This document shows, piece after piece, positions 12,134 through 22,579 of a stretch of 64,000 bases of DNA (positions are counted from its first letter, which is position 1; every line of letters starts with the position of its first letter). The DNA comes from Gracilaria domingensis (taxonomy: Eukaryota > Rhodophyta > Florideophyceae > Gracilariales > Gracilariaceae): positions 186,001 through 250,000 of the forward strand of contig VCMS01000015.1 in assembly GCA_022539475.1 (NCBI GenBank), in the 5' to 3' direction. The translations under genes were made by a program, and so were the position numbers. Under the pieces are notes generated by a model, which saw only the letters and a program-made list of their open reading frames with translations, ran no database searches and was not told where the DNA came from.

Positions 12134-13126
12134 GTGGAATCCGTGTTTTCCGAGTTTGGCGATATGAAACGGGTGTGCGCCGTCGTGAGTGATAATGCGA
12201 GTACTTGCATTAAGGCCAAGGAGCAGTTAGCCGTGAAATACAACCACATTGTATGGAGCCCAGATCAGACCCATGTGGCAAATCTCCTCATGCAAGATGT
12301 GGGGGAGCTACAGTTGGTGAAGGATATATTGAGTACCGTATCAGGCATAATTAATGATTTGAGAAAGCACTCAAAGCTGTACTTTCGCTTCAAGCAGTTG
12401 AAGGAGCAGTATAACTGCGAGGTGCGGAATCAGGGGTACACGACAAGCAACCGCGAATGGGACGAGTACAATAGATTACGGACACTCCGCACCGCTGTGT
12501 TGCCTGTAAGAATGGCCCCTACTCGCTTTGCGAGTTCAGAAGGAATGCTACATTCCTTTCTGAGGAGCAAACCAGTTTATCAGAGGCTGGTTCAATCCTC
12601 TGATTTTTCTGCAAGTCTGTACAGCGGCTGCAGTGACCAGAGACGCGATATATTCGAGTCAACCGTTCGAGACGATTCTGTTTATGACAGAGGTCTGGAT
12701 ATATATCATATTCTTCGCATCATGAGGTACTACTTACGAACATTTGACTATGACAGTTCCGTCATTTCAGAGGTATATCTAGCCACCAAACAACTGGAGA
12801 GAAAGCTCCTTGCATTGCCTTTGACACCGTTTTTCACCGAGGATGGAAAGAATGAGGTGATGAGTACATTTCGCCGACGCATGTTGGGCTCAAGTCCAAG
12901 AGTGAGAGTATCTCTTTTGCCTTATCTACACTTAGTTTCATATTATCTTGACATTGGCAGCCTGTACGAAGATTTCACGCCATTCATAGCAGAAATTCTT
13001 AAACATATACGTTGGTATGTGGAATCCGATGCGTTTCCAAGAACGCAAAAGCTGCCGAGCTCCGGAGGAGAGGACGGGGCAGTCCAGCAATTGTTTGAGC
13101 AATTTACGTTTACTAGGTTGTCATAG
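12134..13126 (+). pseudogene. hAT transposase, central catalytic segment
   Basis: This is the longest open part (about 330 codons) of the hAT transposase. It contains the second catalytic aspartate in a VVSDNAST context and the alpha-helical insertion typical of DUF659/hAT proteins (THVANLLMQDVGEL then VKDIL). It is in the same frame as the upstream piece (11780-11974) and the downstream dimerisation piece (13166-13492), separated from them only by stop codons. No ATG is needed at its start because it is an internal piece. Confidence 0.75.
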
Positions 13127-13165
13127 AGGTCACAGGCAGACAGTCCTGCGCAGCGAGAGGGTATC

Positions 13166-13492
13166 ATGGCGTTCAAGAACATTCCTCTTGTTTATTGGCT
13201 ACATTATAAGAACAGACCGTGGCTCCAGGATTTCGCGCTACGTATACTTTCAGTGAGCCCGCCATCTTCGAGTGTGGAGAGGAGCTTTAGTCTCCAAGGA
13301 CGAATTCGTACTCCAACAAGAAATCGGCTCCATATTATGAAAGTCGAAAAGATGATGTTTTGCGCGTTCAATCGAGCTCTAACGTCGCGACTACGCGGGC
13401 GCAAGTCATCCATTACAAGAGCAAGGATTGCACCGAATGCGCTGACTGCAAGCGATTCCGGCACTGATGCTGGTTTGGGGAACCTAGTGTAG
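13166..13492 (+). pseudogene. hAT transposase C-terminal dimerisation segment
   Basis: Encodes the conserved hAT C-terminal dimerisation block: PWLQDFALRILSV, then SSSVERSFSLQG, then RNRL. It continues the frame of the catalytic segment, which ends 40 bp upstream in a TAG. It is followed by an acidic tail that ends before about 13627. Confidence 0.75.
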
Positions 13493-13631
13493 TACTTGGA
13501 TGTCGATACAAATCTAGAAGTAGAAAACGAAGGAAGCAACGACGACCAGCTGCTCGATTGAGAGCATGTCCAGGAAGACAGCGAGGGTTTACCGGAGACC
13601 AACGTAATGCGGTCTCTCTTTGAATAGAATA

Positions 13632-13897
13632 GTAAGTTAGTGACGCCAGTTTCGTGCATAGAGCTTTGACGTACTGCTGATACTGTTCAGATTTTGCCTT
13701 CTCTGCCTCAGATAAAGTTGTTCCACTTTCATTTTCCGAGGATTCTATGTCTACCACAGAGTTGGAAATAAACGCAACTCGTTCAAACTGGAAAAAGGTA
13801 TGTGTTCCGAATGAGCATTACTCGTACGCAGATGACACGTCTCGAAGCAATACGTCCACATCGTGTTGAATGGTTTCGGGGGCAATCGCAACGTATT
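13632..13897 (-). pseudogene. MED13-like relic, C-terminal piece
   Basis: Continues the Mediator subunit 13-like frame across the LTR element at 13898-21158. Reading leftwards from the insertion it encodes VAIAPETIQHDVDVLLRDV then SSAYE, a stop (TAA, 13818-13820), then CSFGTH. This aligns with the animal MED13 block of the form Y-V-x-x-x-PE ... RDL...YESCRLGQH. The stop stands where animal MED13 has a Ser. Beyond it the frame stays open through an acidic segment (VVDIESSENESG) to about 13632, where the hAT transposon region begins. The terminal catalytic-like PIWI portion known in MED13 is not visible. Confidence 0.65.
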
Positions 13898-14871
13898 TTT
13901 GGGGCAAACTCGGAAGAGTGAAACCCACCAGACTGTCCGAAAGTCCGCTCTCGTGAGAGATGGCAGACCAGTGACAGAGCACTCTGTACAACCGTAACTC
14001 GGTTGTAAGGCCGAAGTGGCAACTGGCTATACCTACAGAGGTGCTAGGCCACGTCGTGAGGAAACGATGAGAAACTCCAGAGATGGGGTGGTATCGGCAA
14101 CGATGAAACACGACCAACGACAGGTGTAGTCCCGAGAGGGAAAGCAACAGAAAACAACAACCAAAAAACACCCACACGCGACGGGTAGGGCCTCCTCGGC
14201 ACTGTGCCCGGAGCGGGGCGAGATCCTCCAACGGTAATGCACGGGTTTCCGTAAACACGGCAAAACTCTATACAGAGTCGGATCACTTCGTAATCTAGTC
14301 CTATACCTCCTCGGTACGACCCTCAGGTTTCGACGTCAGCGGCAGATGTTCCTCAAAGGTACCGAGAGGGTAGGACCACCGTAACCAGACGTGGCTATAC
14401 TCGCGAGAGTGATAACCCACGTAGGCGGTTGGCGCCAGAGCCTCACTCGTGTAGAGTCCACTCAGGAGAGCGCTACTCGACAAAGAGTTCACTTAGAAGT
14501 GCTCGGGTTGACTTTACAAAGGTGCTCGCGACGACGAGGTCGAGCTCACATAAGTAGGTCTAAACTAACTATGTACACGTGGTGCACACCCGCAGGGGTC
14601 CGTACACGTGGCTAGCCCAGTGTCAGGCACCTCAGGTGCACTACCTATTGTCCCGTAATATGCACACACACGGTGGTGTAGTACACGCGTCCACCTAGCG
14701 GTATTGGCCAGCAATGGCAACCCTGATTACAGGTAACTGTGGGAAAGCCATTCCAAAAGTAACCGCCAAAATTGGGTCCAACTCATAACTCTTCGAGTGC
14801 ATCCTCGTATCACTCCCCTGAGTATATGAGGCGCATCATCCTGATAACCACGCAAATTGCGTTGCTCTACA
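13898..14871 (-). repeat. 3' LTR of element B
   Basis: A 974-bp direct repeat of 20182-21158. On the minus strand it begins TGTAGAGCAAC and ends near GTTTGCCCC. The outer edge abuts the 5-bp duplication GTATT. The inner edge abuts a purine-rich tract, which marks it as the 3' LTR. Confidence 0.9.
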
Positions 14872-14950
14872 TCTCCCCCTGCTTAGAGCCGAGAACGACT
14901 TCGAGGCTGAAGTTTTGTGCGAAACGCAAGTACGTAAATACGTCACAGTC

Positions 14951-16021
14951 ATGAGCTGTACCAACTCCTCGTTTTCTATACCTCGCAAGCGCGATACACA
15001 CTCAAGCGAACAGAGTATTCAAGTATCCGAACTCGATCACAGTACATCATCTGTCATTCCGATGAACCCGAATCAGTTTCCTCATCACCCGACGGGTCAG
15101 GCGAGCGCGTCGAACTACCCTCAGCCGGGTTCTGCGACGGCTCCACTGCCTCAGTCTCAACCGATGGTCCCTGTGAACGTTCCGTTATGGAATTCAGCGC
15201 AAGCGATGCCGCTGATGGCGAACCAAGCTGGTTGGATATCGAGGGAATCTCTCGCAGTACGCGATCCACTCCGTGATGGGTTTGCGTTCAGCCGTGCACC
15301 GTGTCCGTTAGCGGTAGTGCAATCCTCAGAATGGAAAGTTCATATAGCGATCGACCCGATGCTCCTCCGGTACGATACCCGCGAGGGTGAGAACCTGAAC
15401 ACCGCGCGCGCGGAACACGCGAAGTTGGCGTACAAGAGACTCAGTCGAGTGCACCTCGAGCACCTGGTTCCACCGTCATATGGGTTCGATACTCCGTTCT
15501 ACCGTACTTTCGGTGAAGTCCGATATGGAGACAATTTGGCGGCGTTCGACCATGCGCGGTACGCTGGCGATGGCCCGACCACATCGAGGTTGATGTTGTG
15601 CTGGAATCGGCCCATACTCCGAGCGGAGTTCCGTTATCTTCGCAAGAACGCTTCCCAGGGTGGGTTCGTCAACCGCATTCGGTTTGAGCGGAAAGCTCGT
15701 TCCCGTCATGGGTATCTGATTCCGTACCCGAATATCGAGACCGAGAGGTACAGACCGCAGGCCTTTCTTGGACGGTTCCCTCCTCTACCAGATTGGTGGC
15801 GTGATGTGGAGGTACCCAAAGGGTGTTTTGCAGAACTGCCTCCGTGCTTGAGTTACATCGGCTCCCGATTGATCAGCGATCCGCGTTCAGGATGGTGGGG
15901 TCTCGTAGCCGGCGAGTGGGCGGCACGCGTAGCAGCGTTTCTCCTCTGGGAGGCTTACGACAACTACCGTGTTTGGTATATTCCGCCGATGCTTCGCAGC
16001 ATTATCCGCTCGCTGGATTAG
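14951..16021 (+). CDS. Plus-strand ORF carried inside LTR element B, function unknown
   Basis: An open frame of 356 codons from ATG 14951, running opposite to gag and pol and ending tail to tail with the reverse-transcriptase region. The first 70-100 residues are Ser/Pro/Gln-rich and probably disordered (PHHPTGQASASNYPQPG). The rest is a basic, Trp/Tyr/Arg-rich domain (LPDWWRDVEVPKGCF, GWWGLVAGEWAARVAAF, YDNYRVWYIPPML) that looks folded. I do not recognise the family. It occupies the place where RNase H and integrase would normally be. Extra antisense ORFs between pol and the 3' LTR are known from plant Gypsy elements of the Ogre/Grande type; whether this one is related cannot be told here. 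A shorter start at 15061 is possible. Confidence 0.6.
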   Translation: MSCTNSSFSIPRKRDTHSSEQSIQVSELDHSTSSVIPMNPNQFPHHPTGQASASNYPQPGSATAPLPQSQPMVPVNVPLWNSAQAMPLMANQAGWISRESLAVRDPLRDGFAFSRAPCPLAVVQSSEWKVHIAIDPMLLRYDTREGENLNTARAEHAKLAYKRLSRVHLEHLVPPSYGFDTPFYRTFGEVRYGDNLAAFDHARYAGDGPTTSRLMLCWNRPILRAEFRYLRKNASQGGFVNRIRFERKARSRHGYLIPYPNIETERYRPQAFLGRFPPLPDWWRDVEVPKGCFAELPPCLSYIGSRLISDPRSGWWGLVAGEWAARVAAFLLWEAYDNYRVWYIPPMLRSIIRSLD

Positions 16022-17823
16022 ACAGAATCTGTGAAGAACTCGCACTTCTTGAGTTTCAGCGTAATGCCCGCGTCCCTGAGAACTCTCATGAAGTCCCGGA
16101 CGTATGTTAAGTGGTCATCAAGGTTATCAGAGAACACGATGATATCGTCAAGATACACCAAGCAGGTCTTCCACTTGAATCGAGCCAAGAGGATATCGAT
16201 AGCACGTTGAAACGTAGCCGGTGCGTTGGTTAATCCGAACAGCATTCGTTTAAACCGGTACAAACCTTGGTGGCACACAAAAGCAGTTTTGTCCTTATCC
16301 TTTTCACGGATCGGAACTTGCCAGTATCCCCAATTGGCATCCAAGGCGGTGAACACTGTAGCACTCCCAAGCGAGTCAATGTATTCGTCCATCCTGGGTA
16401 TGGGATAAACGTCTTTGACGGTGACCGAATTTAGACGACGGTAATCAATACAGAATCGCCATGATCCGTCCGCTTTTGGAACTAGCACCACGGGTGAGGC
16501 CCAAGCGGATTGAGCTGCCTCTATGACGCCAGCGCGTAACATCTTCTCAACCTGGGATTGCTCTTCTTCCCTAGCTTTGGGACCAGCCCGGTATGGGTGT
16601 TGGGAAATGGGGCTAGTACCTGAAAGTAGGTCAATACGGTGTTCCGTGATTCCAATTGTCCCGAGGGCTCGATCCCGCATGGGTGTGAACTCCCTCAACA
16701 TTTCTCTTAGCTTACCTCTATGAGATTCAGGTACATGATCAAAATTCAATTGTTCCAGTTCCTTGACAGGGTCTGTATCTTCCGTTCCTGGTGGCAACGC
16801 TTTACCCTTGGTGGGTGCCAGCGATTCGGTGACTTCGCTCGCCGGGGTAACCGATGCGGTAAAAGCGGTTTCCGCTGATCCCTCCCCCTCCTTAGCATCG
16901 GTTATACCGAGAATATCCGCAACGGGTATCTTCGTCGGTACGATAGCAGCAGGGTGTGGGAGAGTGGTACCAAGGATTTGGTTTTTAGCTAACCACTGTC
17001 GGGTTGTGCCAAAGTTGGCGACCAAAACTCTGAATGGTTTGTCGGGTTCCACCGAGATTACTCCGTTCGCCAAAGCGAGTTGCTTCTGATCATACAATGA
17101 TGGCAATGGTTGTACCACACGTAGACCAGACTGCTTAGTAGTTATGGTGACCCAAACTTGGGATTGCGCAAGGATTGCGATGGCATGAGCCACATGGAGC
17201 TTAGATGATACCGGGTCGACGGTTGGAACTTCCTTTGCAGCAGGGAGCGGGACGCGCTTGCGTGTAGCTCTCTTTAGCGGTTTCCTTACAATCGGTATTT
17301 CGGAACCATCATCCATGGTAACAACTCGAGCTCGAGGTCGAATCGCTTCAACAAAACGATCACAAAAGTCACAACCGAGTATCACCGGTGCGGCAATGCT
17401 TTTGCAAACCATGGAATCCACTTTAACCATACAGGTTCCTAATCGTACCATGAGAGGTATGTACCCAAGAGTACGCAACGGGTTATTGTTGGCATCCGCG
17501 ATGTCCAAACCTGGACCATGACGAATTTCATCCCGTAGCGCGGGTGGCACCAACTCAAGGTGATTCAGGTTCGGTGCAGCTCCTGTATCCAACACAGACA
17601 ACTGTCGAACCATGAACTGGTTAGACAAGCCAAGATCGGCATAAACTTTGTAGTTTCTCTTGGCCATCACAAGAACTCTTTCCGGAATACGGAGATTACG
17701 GGACCGTATCCACGGACGACGTAGAACCGAAAGGTGTTCTGAGCTCACGTCAGTTGTAGCCGCTATCCTTGAAAGGATTCTAACAGCTGGGGAGCGAAGC
17801 TGTGACGCCTCGGGCGCCTTCAA
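16018..17823 (-). mobile_element. Element B protease and reverse transcriptase region (fossil)
   Basis: A minus-strand open region of about 600 codons. It has an aspartic protease signature (LDTGAAPN near its start), a linker, and a full Gypsy-type reverse transcriptase with FCIDYRRLN and the catalytic YLDDIIVFS. It ends shortly after the KKCEFF block that normally precedes the RNase H domain. Its end overlaps by a few bases the end of the plus-strand ORF that follows, so the two are tail to tail. Confidence 0.85.
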
Positions 17824-17867
17824 CTTCGGCTCGGAAGGCGCCTCTCCCGTAGGGGAAACTCCCGAAG

Positions 17868-20006
17868 TCAGTTTTTCTGAACGGGGCTCACCGAATTCGG
17901 TGCGTGAACTCCGTTCGGGGGGCCTAACTGAACCCCATGCGTGGGTACTTCGCCTTGAACCTGGTTCGAAGGGGCCTGTGCCGGAACGGAGGGCTGAGCA
18001 TAGACCGGAACCGGTAATCCCCGTTCAGCTCTGGCCTTATCATATTCCTTTCGTGGAACAGATTCCTTTTCCTCGGGAGTGAGGGCGTCGTAATACGCAA
18101 TAATTTTCGGCCGGTGCGACGGCGGAAATACGCACTGCGTCGATACGTGACCTGGAAGGTAGCACTGGAAACATATGACCGAGGCCGGTTTGTCGCGAGG
18201 GCGATTGTCCACTCGACGTTGTGGTGCTGTGTCCTTCCACCCTGGACGGTTCAGACGCGAGGAATTGTTAGCGTAAGGCAGCGGGGCTGCAGGCACCCGG
18301 ACACTTTGGGCATACAATGCGGGGTCTTCTTCCGTGCTCGGAATCGAGGTTGACGGCAGGTCCGTAGATCCGTAAGAATCGGGGTTACTTCCGATGAAGT
18401 GGACGTTATCAGCATCACCGACAGCGGTTTCACGTCGCAAAACCGACATCGATCGTGACGAACTCTCCGCGAGTAGCGCTTTCGAGCGGCGCTGCCCCGG
18501 GTTGCGGGCTCGATACGTCTCTCTTTCCGCCTGGTCGTAATTAACCAACTCTAGGTACGTCATTCGGCGTTTTTCCTCGCGTCGGCGAGCGACCAACGAC
18601 CGAATGGTGGGGTCCAAACCATCAACAAACATAGTACACCGCTCCTGTGCGGAATACACATTACCACATCGGTGAAACGCTTTGTTCAACCGCGTTGAAT
18701 AAACCGTTTCAGATTCTCCACTCTGCTGTCTAGTGTCGCGAACAGCAAGAGTAGCGCTGTAAATCGCGTTGGAAGTCTCGTACGACCTGAGAAGGTAGTT
18801 CACGGCTTCCGGCCAAGACGTGACTCCTCCTTCCGAGGCTCTCGAGGTTCCTCGAACTGAGTTGTACTGATCTTCCGCAGTCCCTGTTAGGAAGTACGGC
18901 AGTGCCACATATGCCTGTGCTTCACTCATACCGAGTATATCGGCCTCCTGGACGAACCTGGCAAGGAAATCCAAGATAAGGATACTATCTGTCCCCGAGA
19001 ACTTCCTTGTTTCAAGGGTAACATTCAACCTTCGAATGTAGTCCTTCACCTTACCGGTTCCTCGCGAGGAGCGATTCGAAGTAACATCTTCCAACCGATA
19101 ATAGCGGTACGACAACAGCTTTGTGTAGAGCGGGTCCGTCGGCTTTAACTCTTTGAGTCCCAAGTGGCGCCGTCCTTTCACGCGTGATCTCATCACTGCC
19201 TGAGTAGACTGCGTCGCTTTCGACCGTGTCGAACGTGACCTATGACGGTTGTCATCACTATCAGATGAATCTGACGAACTGTCTTCAGTCATGCCGCTCG
19301 AGTCAGAGCGCGATGAATCCGAATCTTAGTGAACTCGTTTTGGGTGTCGACGTTTCTGCTTCACCGAACGATGGTTTTCATCCTCAGATGGATTTCCTTG
19401 AGGAACCTGTGCGTCCACAGCTTCATCCATACGGATTGTATCCTCCAGCGTTTCCAAGCGCGAACGAATTCGACCGATATCGGTGCGCATTTCCTCGACA
19501 AATGCCCGGTACTCCGTGACGAAGACGTCTGGGGTACCCAGATTTTCCATAATGGAATTCACGTCCCTTCTCAGAAGACGTAAGTCTCCTGAGACATCCC
19601 TCACCTGGGCATTATCAACCTGCGTCCTCAACGAGGTAACATCCTGTAGGAGTTCCACGTGAGCAGCGTGATTAATATCCAAGCGGGATTCCAACCTAGC
19701 CAACTCGGCTACGGTAGCAGCGTTAGGATTAACCATGGATGGTGTCTCAACTACGGGTTGAGCAGAACCCACATTTCATTTGGGTGCTTCCGTAACTGAA
19801 CGCGTTCTCCGGGGGCGGGATACGACCTCAAGAGGTTGCGCCTCATCTGGGATAGACCGGGACGTCGGTGCAACGGGTGGAACCGCAGCTGACGACCGCG
19901 CGGAACCAGCTCGAGAACCTCGAGGCGGTTGCGGCATACTGAAAACCAGTAAGCAATCTGATCCAGATGATCCAGTTAAACTCGTACACGAGTCTCCAAA
20001 GAACAA
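17868..20006 (-). mobile_element. Element B gag region (fossil)
   Basis: This minus-strand region has a coiled-coil-like N-terminal part (heptads around ELARLESRLD and MRTDIGRIRSRLETLED) and an acidic/serine-rich linker. A capsid-like segment (ETVYSTRLNKAFHRCG) is followed by a classical CX2CX4HX4C zinc knuckle (CFQCYLPGHVSTQC). It is treated as a fossil with about two breaks. Confidence 0.75.
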
Positions 20007-20181
20007 GAAAACTCAATAAACCTTCTCGGTAAACCACCACGTCAGCGGTTCACGTTCAAAAGTTGTCAACCTCCAAAACTCTAAAGAGTCCCCTGATCGT
20101 TGTCAAAAAACGGTGATCCGTCAACAATCAAGTCAATTCCACGACAGTGACCTAAAACGGTTCTAAGTCGGGAGACCACTT

Positions 20182-21158
20182 TGTGGGGCAAACTCGGAAG
20201 AGTGAAACCCACCAGACTGTCCGAAGGTCCGCTCTCGTGAGAGATGGCAGACCAGTGACAGAGCCCTCTGTACCACCGTAACTCGGTTGTAAAGACGAAG
20301 TGGCAACTGGCTATACCTACAGAGGTGCTAGGCCACGTCGTGAGGAAACGAGGAGAAACTCCAGAGATGGGGTGGTATCGGCAACGATGAAACACGACCA
20401 ACGACAGGTGTAGTCCCAAGAGGGAAAGCAACAGAAAACAACAACCAAACAACAACACCCACACGCGACGGGTAGGGCCTCCTCGGCACTGTGCCTGGAG
20501 CGAGGCGAGATCCTCCAACGGTAATGCACAGGTTTCCGTAAACACGGCAAAACTCTATACAGAGTCGGATCACTTTGTAATCTAGTCCTATAACTCCTCG
20601 GTACGACCCTCAGGTCCCGACGTCAACGACAGATGTTCCTCAAAGGTACGGAGAGGGTAGGATCACCGTAACCAGACGTGGCTATACTCGCGAGAGTGAT
20701 AACCCACGTAGGCGGTTGGCGCCAGAGCCTCACTCGTGTAGAGTCCACTCAGGAGAGCGCTACTCGACAAAGAGTTCACTTAGAAGTGCTCGGGTTGACT
20801 TTACAAAGATGCTCGCGACGACGAGGTCGAGCTCACATAAGTAGGTCTAAACTAACTATGTACACGTGGTGCACACCCGCAGGGGTCCGTACACGTGGCT
20901 AGCCCAGTGTCAGGCACCTCAGGTGCACTACCTATTGTCCCGTAATATGCACACACACGGTGGTGTAGTACACGCGTTCACCTAGCGGTATTGGCCAGCA
21001 ATGGCAACCCTGATTACAGGTAACTGTGGGAAAGCCATTCCAAAAGTAACCGCCAAAATTGGGTCCAACTCATAACTCTTCGAGTGCATCCTCGTATCAC
21101 TCCCCTGAGTATATGAGGCGCATCATCCTGATAACCACGCAAATTGCGTTGCTCAACA
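20182..21158 (-). repeat. 5' LTR of element B
   Basis: A 977-bp repeat matching 13898-14871, including a 3-bp length difference in an A/C-rich run. On the minus strand it begins TGTTGAGCAAC. Its inner edge is followed after 3 nt by a tRNA-like primer-binding site starting TGGTCTCCCGAC, which marks it as the 5' LTR. Confidence 0.9.
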
Positions 21159-22579
21159 GTATTCAACATTCTTCCGCTCACTGTACGGTTCAAACCCAGC
21201 TTTTTCCCAAGTTGGAAGAACTCCACCAAAAGTCTCCATAAATTCCTTATTATAACTAACACACACTTTTGGAGGGTTGAGAGGAAACACTGTGGCGAAT
21301 TTCTCCATATACTCATTGATTGAAGGAGGACCGAGCACACTAGGAGTACTTTGTTCTGGACTTTGAATGCTACCCTCGGTCTCTGATAGACAAGATTCCC
21401 GTATGGTGTTCTCCGACAACTTGGGTCCGAACCCGAGAGACTCTAAACACGTCTTAAACACATGAATTGTTTCCAGTGCTCTCGGCGAACCCAGAAGCAC
21501 TCGCCGCATAGTGGCAGAAGAAACCATATTCGTGTTCTTTTCAGTAGATACTCTATCCATGGGATCATTCACATTTCCTCGGAACAAGGAAAGATCGTTC
21601 ATGGAAAACAGTTGCATTTCAAGAAGAGACATGAGATTAAAGACTTCCCCATCTCTCTTAATGGAAGACCTTCCACTCGGGGAACTCGCAATCGGTGGCA
21701 CAAATTGTTTTGGTGGAAGTATGGGGCGGGAATTTCTTGCTTGCTGGTGGACCCATTTTTATTGTTGATATGGGTTTCTGATCTTCTTCTCGAACGCCAT
21801 GCAACGAACTCTGAGAGAGAGAATTCTCGCTGAGGGCCGGGGATAATCCTGCCAGTGGAATCTTGTCGGCTGATAACACATAGCATGCGCTCGCGCAATC
21901 AATGGCAACAGAATCAGCCAGTTGCAAAGCATCATTCTCCATGTTGCGATCTCCTAATGTGCTCTGATTGTCCCCCTTCTCAATACAGCGACCCAGAAGG
22001 ATACATGCCCGCTTCACGCCATCGGTTGAGAACCAATTCGGTCAAAGCATCACCAGCAGGTGCACGGGGGGTTAAAATGGCTTGAGTATCAAGAGAAGCA
22101 GTTATAACGGGTGGAGGGATTTTGGCGTCGCGCAGCAAGTCATGTGCGGTGATTTAACGAGCCTTGGAGTTGTTGCAAGCAACTCTAATAATTACGGGAG
22201 ATTCGGATGAGAAGGAAAGCGATACGAAGAAAGAAAACGAGATAGGGACGGGTGGTTGCACGACCTGGTTGGAAACACGCATTGCGCCTTGAGATTGCAC
22301 GGCTAGGACGATGGCGGGATGAATGGCGGAGGTGAACACTTGGGTGTGAAGGGTAGGAAAGCGGCGGTCCACGCGCCTTGCTCCTCCAAAAGAACAACAT
22401 CTGAAAGCAAAGCCTTGGCATGTTCTATTGTGGCGGTAGCTTTAAAGACCCACAAGCAGGGGGGAGGCAGCGGGCTGCGAGAGGGTTTGGGCGGTGGCTT
22501 AGGAGGAGACGGGCGGTTGAGAGAGGAAAGCGCGGCGGGAAGCCGCTCGGCAGGAAGCGCGAGCGCGACGGCAGAGAGG
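21159..22579 (-). pseudogene. MED13-like: MED13-like relic, N-terminal and central piece
   Basis: Minus-strand remains of Mediator kinase-module subunit 13. From right to left I see LWVF...EEQGAW, then VFTSAIH...ISFSFFVS, matching the Med13 N-terminal domain. Next come IDCASACYVLSADKIPLA and finally VCVSYNKEFMETF ... LPTWEKAGFEPYSERKNVEY. The last block matches the animal block L-x-GYD-Y-x-L ... PYWERLxLEPYGSQRDIAYV. The frame is disabled by a shift near 22320-22340, a stop at 22154-22156, another stop and frame change near 22000-22050, and a shift near 21690. The long-TIR element at 22580-24001 and LTR element B split it on either side. MED13 links the CDK8 module to core Mediator. A working copy is presumably elsewhere in the genome. 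Confidence 0.7.

Larger units (their letters stand above)
11113..13620 (+). mobile_element. Decayed hAT-superfamily DNA transposon
   Basis: Transposase coding is recognisable on the plus strand. It starts with a BED-finger-like segment (CNGC then spaced residues and LLKC, near 11410-11490) and the start of the catalytic region (LPFTVLS near 11780). The first catalytic Asp lies in DGWTDASSE (about 11990) and the second in VVSDNAST (about 12185). The C-terminal hAT dimerisation block reads SSSVERSFS (about 13265-13290) followed by TRNRL. The frame changes between about 11710 and 11760. In-frame stops occur at 11972-11974, near 12059-12061 and at 13124-13126, so it is inactive. A TATA-like TTTATAAC at about 11074 may be its promoter. 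Terminal repeats and the 8-bp duplication were not identified, so the outer limits are approximate. Confidence 0.8.
13898..21158 (-). mobile_element. Gypsy-type LTR element B with an opposite-strand ORF
   Basis: An LTR element of 7261 bp bounded by LTRs of 974 and 977 bp (13898-14871 and 20182-21158), flanked by a perfect 5-bp duplication GTATT (13893-13897 and 21159-21163). By eye the LTRs differ at roughly two dozen sites, so it is not very recent. Its coding strand is minus: gag region (17868-20006), then protease and reverse transcriptase (16018-17823). A likely primer-binding site lies 3 nt inside the 5' LTR (20159-20178) and a purine tract abuts the 3' LTR (14872-14884). I see no RNase H or integrase. 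The space between the reverse transcriptase and the 3' LTR is instead filled by a plus-strand ORF (14951-16021). It is broken in about two places in the gag region and looks non-autonomous. It interrupts a MED13-like relic. Confidence 0.9.

Noticed and set aside
13900-21160. Two 1-kb repeats taken as segmental duplications or host genes (several overlapping short frames at 14033-14286 and 20317-20573)
   Set aside because: They are the LTRs of element B, as shown by the 5-bp duplication, purine tract and primer-binding site. The frames inside are non-coding coincidence.
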